From assembly GCA_003024985.2 (NCBI GenBank), contig PXIH01S0021107.1: a DNA stretch of 18,167 bases; one strand, written 5' to 3'. A program made the translations under genes and the position numbers. The stretch comes from Euperipatoides rowelli (taxonomy: Eukaryota; Onychophora; Udeonychophora; Euonychophora; Peripatopsidae). Shown piece after piece: positions 8,800 through 17,400 of this stretch. The notes beneath the pieces were generated by a model, which was not told where the DNA came from, searched no databases, and was given only the letters and a program-made list of their open reading frames with translations. Position 1 is the stretch's first letter. Each line of letters starts with the position of its first letter.

Positions 8800-9115
8800 T
8801 ATGATTTTCCTACTAAACCTACTAAAAAATTTTATAAAGGAATTTTTTGCTCTGGTGGACACAGGTGCTGAATACACAATAATTAGTAAGCATTGTGTAT
8901 CTCAGGAATTGAACTTATGCAGTCAAGGTTCAATTGTTTGACGTCACCAGTTTCTGATCAATCCTTGGTGGCAATTTATCCTTGGAAGATTTTAATGTTT
9001 TACAGCCTGTGTTAATCGCACCCATGAATCTGGATTCTTGTTTTAGTGTAATCTTGGGGATGGATTTTTTAAAAACCCATAGAGCATGTTTAGATTTCAG
9101 AAGAAATATAATTAT
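8800..9115 (+). pseudogene. pol: Retropepsin-like protease of copy B, DTGA retained
   Basis: The active-site strand reads FALVDTGAEYTIIS, with the canonical DTGA at 8858-8869. The downstream part shows DFNVLQPVLIAPM and VILGMDFLKTH, the conserved I-L-G motif near the domain's end, then a stop near 9115. The two halves are in different frames, with the break around 8935-8985. The catalytic Asp is intact here, in contrast to ETGA in copy A. Confidence 0.75.
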
Positions 9116-9194
9116 TTTTTAGATTAGCATTTAATTCCAATGTAATGAAATAATAAATCAGTAAGCCAGTTTCTCTTCAATGACAGGTTAGCCT

Positions 9195-10250
9195 GTGCAG
9201 ACAAATCAGTCTTGCGAGCTGCATGATTTGCTTAGAGTTGATGATTTGGAAATTAGCAAACTTCATAAAAATAAATTAAAAAGAATGTTAACTCATTCTG
9301 AAGTAATATTAATTGAGGGTGTAGAAAAGATTTCTGGGGTTCATATTCCTCCTGTCGAACCTAAATTTATAAATGATGAAAACATTTATCAGAAGCAGTA
9401 CCGCATTGCTCACTCATTATATAAGCCACTTAAAAATAAAATTGCACAGCTAGATGCTGCGGGAATAGTGCATCCAGACACTGATTCATGCTGCAATGAC
9501 CCTTACTGGTGGTCCCTAAGTGTGATAACGTTAATATATAAGGGTTGTGTTAGATTTGAGAAAAGTAAACACTCAAATAGAAGCATATAGATTTCCACTC
9601 ATGCGTATTGATGACATTCTTTTGAGATTAGGCGGTGCCAAATACTTTTCAACATTAGATTTGAATAATGGGTATTCCAATGTAGGCCTAGCCGAGTCAA
9701 TACAATACAAATTTTCCTTTAAATTACTCTGGGTGTGTTTCTCATTATGCAAATTGTCTCAAAATTCCACCGTCATGTTCCAAGAAATTATAAACAAATG
9801 TTTACAAAATATCAAATCCCAGGATAATGTATTAGCCTACCTAGAAGATATTATAATTTATGCTGAAACAGTAGAGGAACATTTAGAAGTATTGGAAGAA
9901 GTATTAGGGGCTTTCAAAAAAATAAATATGGCTATAAAGCCGGTAAATGTTGTTTGTTTAAAAAAAACTTTCAAATTCTTAGGCCATATAATCGATAAAG
10001 ACTGTTTTAGTAACGGAATTTTCAAGACCTATTACAATAAAACATGTAAGAAGTTTTTTAGGGTCAGTGGGGGCTCTATCGTAGATACATAAAATTTTTT
10101 ACTGAACTAGCAGCTCCCTTATATTCTCTTTTAAAAAAATGCGATGAAAAAGTCCAATGGTCTGCCATAGCTGAACATGCTTTTATTTCGTTAAAAGAAC
10201 AACTCATGTTAGCTCCCCTATTAGCACATCCCAATTTTAAAAAAAAACAT
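9195..10250 (+). pseudogene. pol: Reverse transcriptase of copy B, YLED at active site
   Basis: The first open piece (9195-9590) carries the pre-RT and fingers: VHIPPVEPKF, YRIAHSLYKPLKNKI, DAAGIVHP and DPYWWSLSVI. A frameshift near 9550 moves to the next piece (9547-10092): VLDLRKVN in part, FPLMRIDDILLRLGGAKYF, then TLDLNNGYSNV with the first catalytic Asp. The YxDD motif is present as AYLEDIIIYAE (9835-9867), the first Asp of the pair being Glu (GAA, 9844-9846). INMAIKP and FLGHIIDKD follow. A third frame continues through the connection (FFTELAAPLYSLLKK and HAFISLKEQLMLAP) to about 10250. Frame breaks and the D-to-E change make it inactive. Confidence 0.85.
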
Positions 10251-10675
10251 TTTTTGTTTTTACAGATGCATCTCAAATAAATTTAGGTGGGCTCCTTGAG
10301 CAAGGAAATGCAGAGGGCCTCATGCAGCCGATATCTTACTACAGTCATAAGCTTCTTAAAGCTGAAATCAATTATTCAACGATAGAGAAGGAGGTGTTGG
10401 CAATTGTGTACGCATTCCAGCAGTTCCATCATATAGTATATGGCTATCCAGTCATACAGAGGACCGATCACCGGCCCCTCAACTATGTTTTTAGGCTTAG
10501 AGATGGTAATCAGAGACTGAATACATGGTTACTTCATTTTCAGGATTTCTGGTTTCAATTTGAGCAAATACCAGGTAAAATGAATATCTTCGCAGATTGG
10601 CTTTCACGAAGCCCCGAGCCAGACATTCTACTAACGGCAATCGGTTCAGTGAGGGAGCCAATGTCAATTATTTGA
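10251..10675 (+). pseudogene. pol: RNase H domain of copy B
   Basis: The domain starts with FTDASQINLGGLLEQ near 10258, then, after a frame change just before 10322, PISYYSHKLLKAEINYS. TIEKEVLAIVYAFQQF (Glu) and RTDHRPLNYVF (Asp) follow. It closes with EQIPGKMNIFADWLSRSPE. The order and spacing match those of copy A and of Ty3/gypsy RNase H generally. All four acidic positions are visible. The 10322-10675 frame is the longest undamaged domain piece of this copy. Confidence 0.85.
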
Positions 10676-12159
10676 CTTACAAGCTCAAGAGTTATATGAA
10701 CATTGCAAGTCAATTAAAGAAAAATTTTAACTAATCAATTTAAGGAAAGAGAGTTAATTTTAGATGAAAGTCAATTGGTTTTTAAAAAATTGAAGCATTT
10801 TCATGACCTAGGTAGTTTGTACAGTATGCTGGTGCCAAATGTAGCTAGACGTAATTTCTAACTACCATGACACTGTCATTAGTGGCCATCTCTCTCTTTC
10901 CACTATATGGAAAATTCGGTCCAGTTTTGAATGGAGAAATATGCATGAAGATGTTTAAACCTATATTTCCTCATGTGACATATATGTCAGAAGAGAATTC
11001 TTCCTAGAATAAAGGCACCATTGCAACTGATGCGCCTCATCACTATTCCTTTTGAAAAATTATATATATACATTTTGGTACCGGTCTCCACAGCCTCAAG
11101 GGGCAATAAATATATAATTTTGTGGATAGACGACTAATCACGTTAATGCATCGGCAGCCCCATAAAAAACATAGAGGCAGTCACTATAGCAAATGACTAT
11201 ATGCAGAATGCCTTTTCAAAATATAGGGCTCCAAAAAGATACTAACTGACAGAGGCCCTCAAATGACCTGAAAAATATTTAGGTCATTATGTAAAATATA
11301 TTTACAACCGGGTATCACCCATCCTCTAATGGCTATGCAGAATGGGCTAATGCCAAAATAGTAAACATGCTGGCTAAAACGGTGGACAAACATTTTAAAA
11401 ACTGGGATAATTTGCTACCATATGCATTATACGTTCTCAACTCATAGGTCAACAAATTAGTCACTCTTTTACATAATTAATGGGTTTGACCCACTTGACC
11501 ATGCCTCAGAGTTTAATTTAAAAACCAATATTGATTCTGATGACGTGTCAGATATAGTGCAGTAACTAGTTGAGCATCTGACCATGGCTCACACTCAAGT
11601 ACATGAAAGCTTAACTAAAGCTTAATATAATTCATGTACAAATAAGGGAAGGAAATTTAAGTTGAAAGAATATATAATTTAGGACAGCCTGTACCGGTGT
11701 TAGACCCCACCTCATACACGGGGGCTAATCGTAAACTTCAGCCATGCTATAAAGGTCCATATCATGTAGTTTCTCATAGCTCTGGTAAATTACTAAGTGA
11801 GGAACATAGAGAACCCGAGGGAGTTTAAAAACGTGCATGTTGACAGAATCAAACTTATTTTCATAGATTAATTTTGGATGACATCACTGTCACTAATACT
11901 AAGCCACAAGATAGTGCAAACTCTCAGCAACAGCCAACAGATGATTAAAAAAGAAACAAAATTCCTCTGGGCATCTGACTGTATTTACCATAATACAAGT
12001 GAAGCTGATTGCAAACAATGGAAAGACATAAATGTTTTTATAAATACAGCTCAGAAAAATGCTCTACCCCTGTCCGCAGTTGATGATCATCAGTTTCCTC
12101 ACTATTCTCTTAGACTTCGAAGGTCAGGGAAACACAAAGTAAAGCAAACTAGCTATTAA
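10676..12159 (+). pseudogene. pol: Integrase of copy B with C-terminal tail
   Basis: Heavily broken. The HHCC zinc region is suggested by DTVISGHLSLSTIW near 10870-10910 and a CDI segment near 10975. The core has STASRGNKYIILWIDD near 11090; the expected first-Asp segment just before it is not clear. The second-Asp motif is ILTDRGPQM (Asp codon 11248-11250). The Glu segment is GYHPSSNGYAEWANAKIVNM (Glu codon 11340-11342), followed by NWDNLLPYALYVLN. KLQPCYKGPYHVV near 11735 and VHVDRIKLI near 11835 are the GPY/F-like module. The last piece (11878-12159) ends in FPHYSLRLRRSGKHK, matching the YYLRSLDR tail of copy A. Stops and frame changes are frequent. Confidence 0.8.
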
Positions 12160-12782
12160 TAAGGAAATCTTTTCCGGAAAAATTATAGTTGCAATACAAT
12201 AAAGATTTTAAAAAAAATAAAAAAAATAAAAATAGGCAGCTATATTTAAAATCACACTGCACAGTATAGAAATGTAAATATTTAAAATTTAGAGAAAAAC
12301 TAAGTATTTCAAAACAGCTGCTCTAGCTATTTGGACATTATAAAGTGGGAAAAATAAACATTTTTCTATGAAATTTAAATAAATTTATACTTACCTTGCA
12401 CAATCAGTTCTTAACTTCAGTTTTTTTTCCTTTCTTCTTTTTTTTCCTACTCTGCACAACTTTTTTTTTTAATTCAGGTTTTGTTAGTAAAAATAAACAA
12501 ACATTTTTTTGCCCAATTTTGACACTCAGAATGGGATTTTAAAATAATAATTGATATGAAAATTTTTTTGGGTACAAAGTCAGTGTTTTTTCTGGTGTTT
12601 AAGTATGGCCTTTTTATCGGCCTCTCACTACCTCTTGCCTGGTTTAGCCCATACTGTGCCTGTTTGAACCCTCTTGTTGATTGAGATTACCTTGACCTTT
12701 TGACATTTTTTACAAATCCAGATCTGTGACGTCTTGATTTTTTTTACTTCCCCTTCCTTATTATATTTATTATGTTTGTGTG
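12160..12782. other. Non-coding 3' region of copy B
   Basis: No open frame. It includes A-rich strings near 12200-12232, a long pyrimidine tract (12417-12472) and, on the minus strand, a near-ideal splice donor CAAG|GTAAGTATA (cut after 12395). The pyrimidine tract followed by AATTCAG at about 12471-12477 also resembles a plus-strand splice acceptor. A short G-C-richer patch (12600-12700) has no recognisable motif. Confidence 0.4.
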
Positions 12783-13337
12783 CTCATTTTCTTCGGAGTA
12801 ATGACTTAAGACTAGTGCTGGTCATTGGTGTGGGACATTCTTCGTTGATATCAGGGTCTGGCTGTACTCCTTTTTACTCAGTATGGTGAAATCAATTTCT
12901 GTAGCTGCAGCTCTCCTCATCATGTTGAAAAAGTCTGTATCTATGCCTCGAGTTTCTTTCCGGTATGTGTGGCACTCCAAGTCGCCTACACTATTGTGCA
13001 ATTTTCTCAGCTCTTGCATGGGCAGCATAAGCAAACTAGTTGCTATCTTGCTGGAAATGAATGAAGAGTTTATCTCTTTTGGCAACCAGGGCCTCAAAAC
13101 GCACTGTGGCCCACCATGCTATATCAGCTTCATCATTTTGGATAAGCCCGGCTTGTTCTTGGAATCACATTGCGACTCTCCTCTCCAAATCGCCTTCTAG
13201 ATATTCATCTACAGTAAGGTACTTTGGAGGTTCCCCACGTTAAAACCCGAGAGTTGGCGGAGATCCCTGCGTCTTCTCTGAATCATTTTTTGCAATTTTT
13301 TATTTAATTTTTGGTATAGTGCATTTGGATCAGACAT
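12783..13337 (-). pseudogene. Antisense ORF relic of unknown function downstream of copy B
   Basis: Minus-strand frame from ATG 13337-13335 (MSDPNALYQKLNKKLQKMIQ), with a TAA three codons upstream, ending in its first frame at TAG 13211-13209. A one-base shift near 13240 opens GEPPKYLTVDEYLEGDLERR, which continues past single stops through ADIAWWATVRFEALVAKRD and FAYAAHARAEKIAQ. Further frames reach TGA 12785-12783 or 12824-12822. The protein would have been about 180 residues, basic at its start and then helical with mixed charge. Several frames being open in turn over 550 bases, with a plausible amino-acid mix, indicates a real but decayed gene. I recognise no family. Its place relative to pol matches the antisense ORF after copy A. 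Confidence 0.45.
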
Positions 13338-14099
13338 GTTGTCTTGTTAAAAAAAACAATGATTACTGATCAGATCAGATTAATTTGTTTTAAGATAACC
13401 TTTATTTTCTAACATTGCTCCTTGTTATAAATTCTGAGAATTGGATAAAGGAAGTTCTCATCCTTTTGTTTTGGACTAGACTTTTGAAGATTTTTTTTTT
13501 TTTTTAGTTTGGTATTGTCGAATTGTGGAAAATAATATCATTTTCTACAAAGTCACTAGGGACTAGGATTCAAACCTAGAGTTGGCTAAATGTATAAATA
13601 ATAGCCTAGTCCTGGATATGAGCCTTACAAAGCCTTAACCAAGTATCACAATAATAAGGGTTGATACTAAGGTTTTTCTTTTTTCAATGAAGTTAGTATA
13701 GAATATTTAGTGTCAGTTAAGCCCCCTCTCCCGTTCCTTTTCATTGTTTTTTTTTTTGCTATTAATTTTTAAGTAAAATGTTATAGTTTGTTTTAATCAA
13801 ATACCTACTCGAGTCCGACAAAATTTTTATTAAAATAAGAAGTCATAGCTAGGCTATTATAAAATTGTCTTTTGACATTCATTCAATTATCAATATTTAT
13901 AGTACAATTTGTGTTAATATTTTTTATGAGAATAAGTCCTCTGATTTGTTATGAATATATCTGTTTATGACTATATAATTAATTATTTTGCAATTAGATG
14001 GGATTTGTATTCTATATAATGTAATATTGTAAATTCTTTATACTGTATATTTATAGTGTCCATCATAATGTACAATTATAAAGTCATAATAATTATTTG
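13338..14099. other. AT-rich stretch, no gene seen
   Basis: No open frame and no transposon protein motif. It includes a T-run (about 13491-13505), a second near 13747-13758, and a compact inverted repeat described separately. It could include the 3' LTR of copy B, but I see no partner sequence to prove it. Confidence 0.5.
13560..13612. repeat. Nested inverted repeats, T-arm-like hairpin
   Basis: CTAGG (13563-13567) and CCTAG (13575-13579) pair perfectly around a 7-base loop. On the minus strand the loop reads TTTGAAT, resembling a tRNA T-arm. GGACTAGG (13560-13567) also pairs with CCTAGTCC (13605-13612). The two pairings share bases and compete, so a normal tRNA fold is not possible. It may be the worn end of a SINE or a MITE. 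Confidence 0.35.
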
Positions 14100-14179
14100 T
14101 ACTGTATATTTGTTGTGCTGTATACTTGTTATACTGTATATTTGTTGTACTGTATATTTGCTATACTGTATATTTATAA
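14100..14179. repeat. 16-bp tandem repeat, five units
   Basis: Five contiguous 16-base units (14100-14115, 14116-14131, 14132-14147, 14148-14163, 14164-14179) follow the pattern TACTGTATATTTGTTG. Variation is concentrated in the last four bases and in the second unit. A lone related unit TACTGTATATTTATAG lies at 14041-14056, and CTGTATACTGTA occurs again near 14211. A small minisatellite beside the BEL LTR. Confidence 0.9.
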
Positions 14180-14354
14180 GTTCATTGTGACACATATATT
14201 TTTATTCAAACTGTATACTGTAAATGATTTAATTTAATTGTTTTTGTTGTTTTTAATGTCCATCTTTTGGGCAATAATTAATAAAAAGCGCTAAAATTAA
14301 ATATTTAAATTTCTTAATAATAGAATGTGCAAAATATATTCATTGAAATAATTA
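14180..14354. other. AT-rich flank between tandem repeat and BEL LTR
   Basis: No gene or motif. The five bases directly left of the LTR are AATTA (14350-14354). They would be one copy of the target-site duplication; the partner lies outside the window. Confidence 0.45.
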
Positions 14355-14660
14355 TGTTATCTAATGTTGTCAATAATATCATCTGCTAATATTTCAGGTG
14401 ACTTAATATTGAATAAAACTTTTTCCACACTGTATTACAAGAGTAACAATTTAATCAACATAAAACAATAACTTTCATATTTACAATTCCATATACATAT
14501 ACTTAAATACAATAATTTATGCATATAACATGGCAATAATACTACCTTCAAAATAAGTCCAATGTTTAGTCTCTTCCATTACTATATTCGATCTTTCGCA
14601 CGTCTCCAATCATGCCCTCTGGCGGTTCGATTCAAAACTAATTTACAATATTTTCTAACA
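14355..14660 (-). repeat. 3' LTR of the BEL/Pao element
   Basis: On the minus strand the sequence begins TGTTAGAAAATATTG at 14660 and ends GATAACA at 14355. This gives TGTTA...TAACA inverted termini about 306 bp apart. It lies directly after a G-rich polypurine tract and downstream of the element's last pol segment, as a 3' LTR should. TGTTAG is a usual start of BEL/Pao LTRs. The 5' LTR is beyond the right edge, so the call cannot be checked against its twin. An alternative inner end at 14365 (TGTTGT on the plus strand) would shorten it by 10 bp. Confidence 0.75.
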
Positions 14661-14670
14661 CTCCCCCATC
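14661..14670 (-). promoter_or_regulatory. Polypurine tract of BEL element
   Basis: On the minus strand GATGGGGGAG directly abuts the TGTTAG start of the LTR. Such a G-rich purine block resists RNase H and primes plus-strand DNA synthesis. Its exact junction with the LTR supports the LTR boundary at 14660. Confidence 0.75.
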
Positions 14671-14779
14671 ATGAAATTTTGTATGTTTTAATAATACAGA
14701 CAATTGTTATTAAATAACAGATTTAATAAATAACACATAAAATAAAAGTCTAAAAGTCATTCAAAATTCATCTTCACTT

Positions 14780-15266
14780 ATTTTCAGAGACTAACTCCAA
14801 GGGATACAGTGATTGTATGGGTCTCCTAAGGAACACACACGACTATCTCAACCTAGAAAAACTTTGCTAACTCTTCCTAATTCCCATAAAAACTTAGATT
14901 TGGACTTGCCTTTCAGCAGAACAATGTCATTAACTTGCAATTCCTTCGACTTATTGGTTTCAGCAAGGTGATGTGCGGATCGCAAATCCATAAGATAGTG
15001 TCTTTTCCATCTGATCCATACTCTGATATTTGTTGTCGATATCATTTCCTTTTTGTTAACTCTTTTGCTGTTGATTGCTCTAATAACATTAAAGAGTTAT
15101 AGTTATATATAAAATTAGAATCTCTCCCTGACAAGAAGTGTGAAGGAGTAAGAGGTTTCGGTTCATTTAAGTCATTATATGTGTAGGTTAGAGGTCTTGA
15201 ATTCAATATTGTTTCAACTTCTGCTAAAATAGCCAAGAGTTCTTCGAATGTCCTTTCATTAAACAA
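14780..15266 (-). pseudogene. pol: BEL integrase C-terminal region
   Basis: Piece 15266-15042 contains ILAEVETILNSRPLTYTY and PKPLTPSHFLSGRDSNF, a highly conserved BEL/Pao integrase-tail block. A shift joins it to 15045-14848 with IRVWIRWKRHYLMDLRS, then VNDIVLLKG and FLWELGRVSKVF, the DUF5641-type C-terminal domain. After another shift the terminal RPIQSLYPLEL is legible around 14825-14793, just before the 3' untranslated part and polypurine tract. The order is exact, so only small indels and stops separate the parts. Confidence 0.85.
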
Positions 15267-16000
15267 ATTTTTACTGATTTGACCAACCTTTCATAAAATC
15301 CTCCCTACCAATGTGCTATTTCCATTATATATTTCCAGTTTATCCCTTCCTTAGCGATAAAGTCTTCTTAAAATCTTTATTACCATATATGGTTCAATTC
15401 CTTATCTGCACATTTGAAGGTTTTAGCATTATCCGAATATATAATATGACAATTCCTATGTCTGGTTATAAACCTTCGAAAAGTCAGAAGAAATTTATCC
15501 GTGGATAGATCCGTTACAATTTCAAGATGAACAGCTCAAATGACAGCGCAGGTAAACAACACAACATATGCCTTTTTGCTTTCTGATTTATCTTTAACAT
15601 ATATTGGACCAGCACAATATTTTTTACATATCAAACATCTCCTCAAAATTTTTTTATATAGGCCTATTGTCAAGCTTTTATTATCTAGAACTGCTTTCGA
15701 ATGTGATTAAGAGTGATTGCCATTCCACTATGCATTACTTGTTATGTTCACTTATTATCAATAATTCTGCGAATTTAGAATTTGGAGGGATAAGAATTGG
15801 ATGCACTTCATCATTAGAGTAATAGGAATTACTAAGTCTTCCACCCACTCTGATGATTTTCTGGTCATCCAAGAAAGGATTCAGACTCACTAAACTTGAT
15901 CTTGGGTCAATAGTATTACTGTACCTTTTGACAAAGATTCAATTTCAGCTTCATAATGTTATCCAGATTTCCAGATTCATTTGTTACACAACTATATTAA
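15267..16000 (-). pseudogene. pol: BEL integrase zinc-binding and core domains, with deletion
   Basis: From right to left: LNPFLDDQKIIRVGGRLSN (about 15890-15830), EVHPILIPPNSKF, then VMHSGMAITLNHIRKQF and RRCLICKKYCAGPIYVKD, which carry the His and Cys pairs of the zinc domain. CLIC is followed almost at once by AGPIYV. In intact BEL integrases a longer stretch containing the first catalytic Asp lies between, so it appears deleted near 15620. The core continues with AVHLEIVTDLSTDKFLLTFR (about 15510-15450), IIYSDNAKTF (second Asp) and GGFYERLVKSVK (Glu, about 15310-15275). Single stops interrupt, including one before AVHLE. Confidence 0.8.
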
Positions 16001-16540
16001 GAAATATTTATGCATCTTCGCTTTACTTTTAATTCTTTTTCATTGAAGTTATTGTCAATATTTGACATTTTAGGCCAATATTTCTTTTTTTTTTTCTAAG
16101 GCAGTTTGGTCCATGCCACCAATTTTTATTATTTCTAAGTTAAAAAACAGTTGTGACTCTTGATAGAATATCCACTGGATTTTTTTTTTCCCAGAACAGT
16201 GTGCCTAACAGTTTGGTCGAGTGATTTGTTGAATTACTTCAATGCAATTTTTATTAAGGGTTTAAATTTTTCAGGAATACCTCTTATCCAGTGAAATGAG
16301 AAATTAAATTATATTTCAAAGCTTTAGTTAGTCGATTGTTAAGTCTAGCAGCTAGAAGTGCTCCCATTAATTCAAGTCTTGGCAATGTTATAACCTTTAA
16401 AGGAGCTACTCTACTTTTCAAAGTTAGTTAACAGGTTAAGATTTTTCCCTTGTCTGTTTTACTCTTAAATAAATTACTGTGTCGTAAGCTTTTTTACTGG
16501 CATCAGAAAAACAGCATAATTCAAATATTTTTGCAGATTC
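16001..16540 (-). pseudogene. pol: BEL RNase H-like region and connection
   Basis: ELCCFSDASKKAYDTVIYLR (about 16520-16462) carries the first Asp of the RNase H fold. SRVAPLKVITLPRLELMGAL and LAARLNNRLTKAL follow (16415-16325) and are near-invariant in BEL/Pao. After stops and a poly-A-disturbed stretch (16178-16190 on this strand), NPVDILSRVTTVF and NNKNWWHGPNCLRKK are legible (about 16180-16085), which lead into integrase. The strand-transfer-ready reading frame is lost in several places. No other gene overlaps on the plus strand. Confidence 0.8.
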
Positions 16541-17400
16541 CTTACTTGTTTCTGCTAAGTAGTATCGTAGTATAGATATCTGATCCAACTCTTGAATTTT
16601 ATTACACCAAGCATGACATTTTCTCTTTAAGTAATCAGGTAGTTCCTCATCCCAACTTATACCTTAACACCACATTTCTTGAATTAAACATTTAATTCTG
16701 ATAGTAAAAGGTCCTAACAGTCCTATGTGTTCCAAGCAATTCCTAAAACTTTAAGCAACAACCCATTTAGTGCAAGAATATTAACTGATTCTTCCATATG
16801 GACTTCCAAGTCAATCCAATGACTTCTTAATTCTTTTGAGTTCGTTTGCCACATAGGATCCGGAACAACACCTTAATTGGTGAGGATCCTGCAGATTTAG
16901 AATAAATAAATAAAATAAATTCTTAGAGTCATTCCAGCTTCATTAAATATTTCTATACATTCAGTACTTATTTTTAAAGCTTTGTGTACATCAAGGTGAC
17001 CACCAATGAGTCATCCATATATAAAAAATAATTTAATAAATTATAATCTTCTTATATCTATTCAAGTGATATTTTATTGTTGCTGCCAAAAGAAATGGAC
17101 TAGATTTTACTCCACACAGTTCTCGGGTAAAACTAAGGACTTTAAGTTTTTCTTGGCTTGCAGCTTCTAATAGATTATTCGACCAGAAGAAACGAGTTAC
17201 ATCTCTATCTCCCTTATCTAGCTCAATCAGTAAAAATGCTTGTTTGACATCAGCAATAAGGGCTATGGGATTTTCATAAAAAGTTAATAAGAAGTTGAAA
17301 TTTGTCTGAATACAAGTTAGCTCCTGTATAAAGACAATCATGTAAAGACATCTCACCTTTTGAATTGCAAGATGCATCAAAGACTATTCTTAGTTGGCTT
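16541..17400 (-). pseudogene. pol: BEL reverse transcriptase
   Basis: RIVFDAS opens the domain near 17400-17370 but in a different frame from the piece that follows. Piece 17380-17033 has NPIALIADVKQAFLLIELDK (first catalytic Asp) with GDRDVTRFFWSNN, and then GVKSSPFLLAATIKYHL. A stop separates this from LYMDDSLVV, with an intact YMDD at 17021-17010. Further leftward after several shifts come LLGPFTIRIKCLIQEMW (about 16735-16680) and ISWDEELPDYLKRKCHAW, then NKIQELDQISILRYY (about 16660-16560), the thumb and connection. All catalytic aspartates are visible, unlike in the Ty3/gypsy copies, but the frame is broken at least four times. Confidence 0.85.

Larger units (their letters stand above)
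8399..12159 (+). mobile_element. Ty3/gypsy LTR retrotransposon, copy B, gag-less and degenerate
   Basis: Protease, RT, RNase H and integrase follow one another on the plus strand in Ty3/gypsy order, broken by many frameshifts. Matching blocks with copy A occur throughout: PxxEPKF before RT, DLNNGY in the palm, EEHLxxLEEV, NMAIKP and FLGH further on, and a closing YxLR tail. The two are thus sister families or diverged copies rather than one duplicated segment. No capsid or zinc-knuckle sequence can be found between 8066 and 8840, so gag and the 5' LTR are deleted or too decayed to see. Confidence 0.85.

Noticed and set aside
12883-13200. Plus-strand open frame opposite the second antisense ORF
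   Set aside because: The composition is Ser/Leu/Cys-rich with no motif. The minus strand gives a more protein-like sequence continuing through several frames and bounded by a clear start.
13366-13380. GATCAGATCAGAT short repeat
   Set aside because: Too short and isolated to be a functional operator or repeat array.
13560-13612. Possible tRNA gene on the minus strand
   Set aside because: The T-arm-like stem and the would-be acceptor stem use the same bases, and no D-arm or anticodon arm can be drawn.
14041-14179. CRISPR-like array
   Set aside because: The units are contiguous 16-mers without spacers, in eukaryotic-type DNA, so it is a minisatellite.
15311-15822. Plus-strand open frames within the BEL element
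   Set aside because: They lie opposite clear BEL integrase motifs on the minus strand and are shadows.
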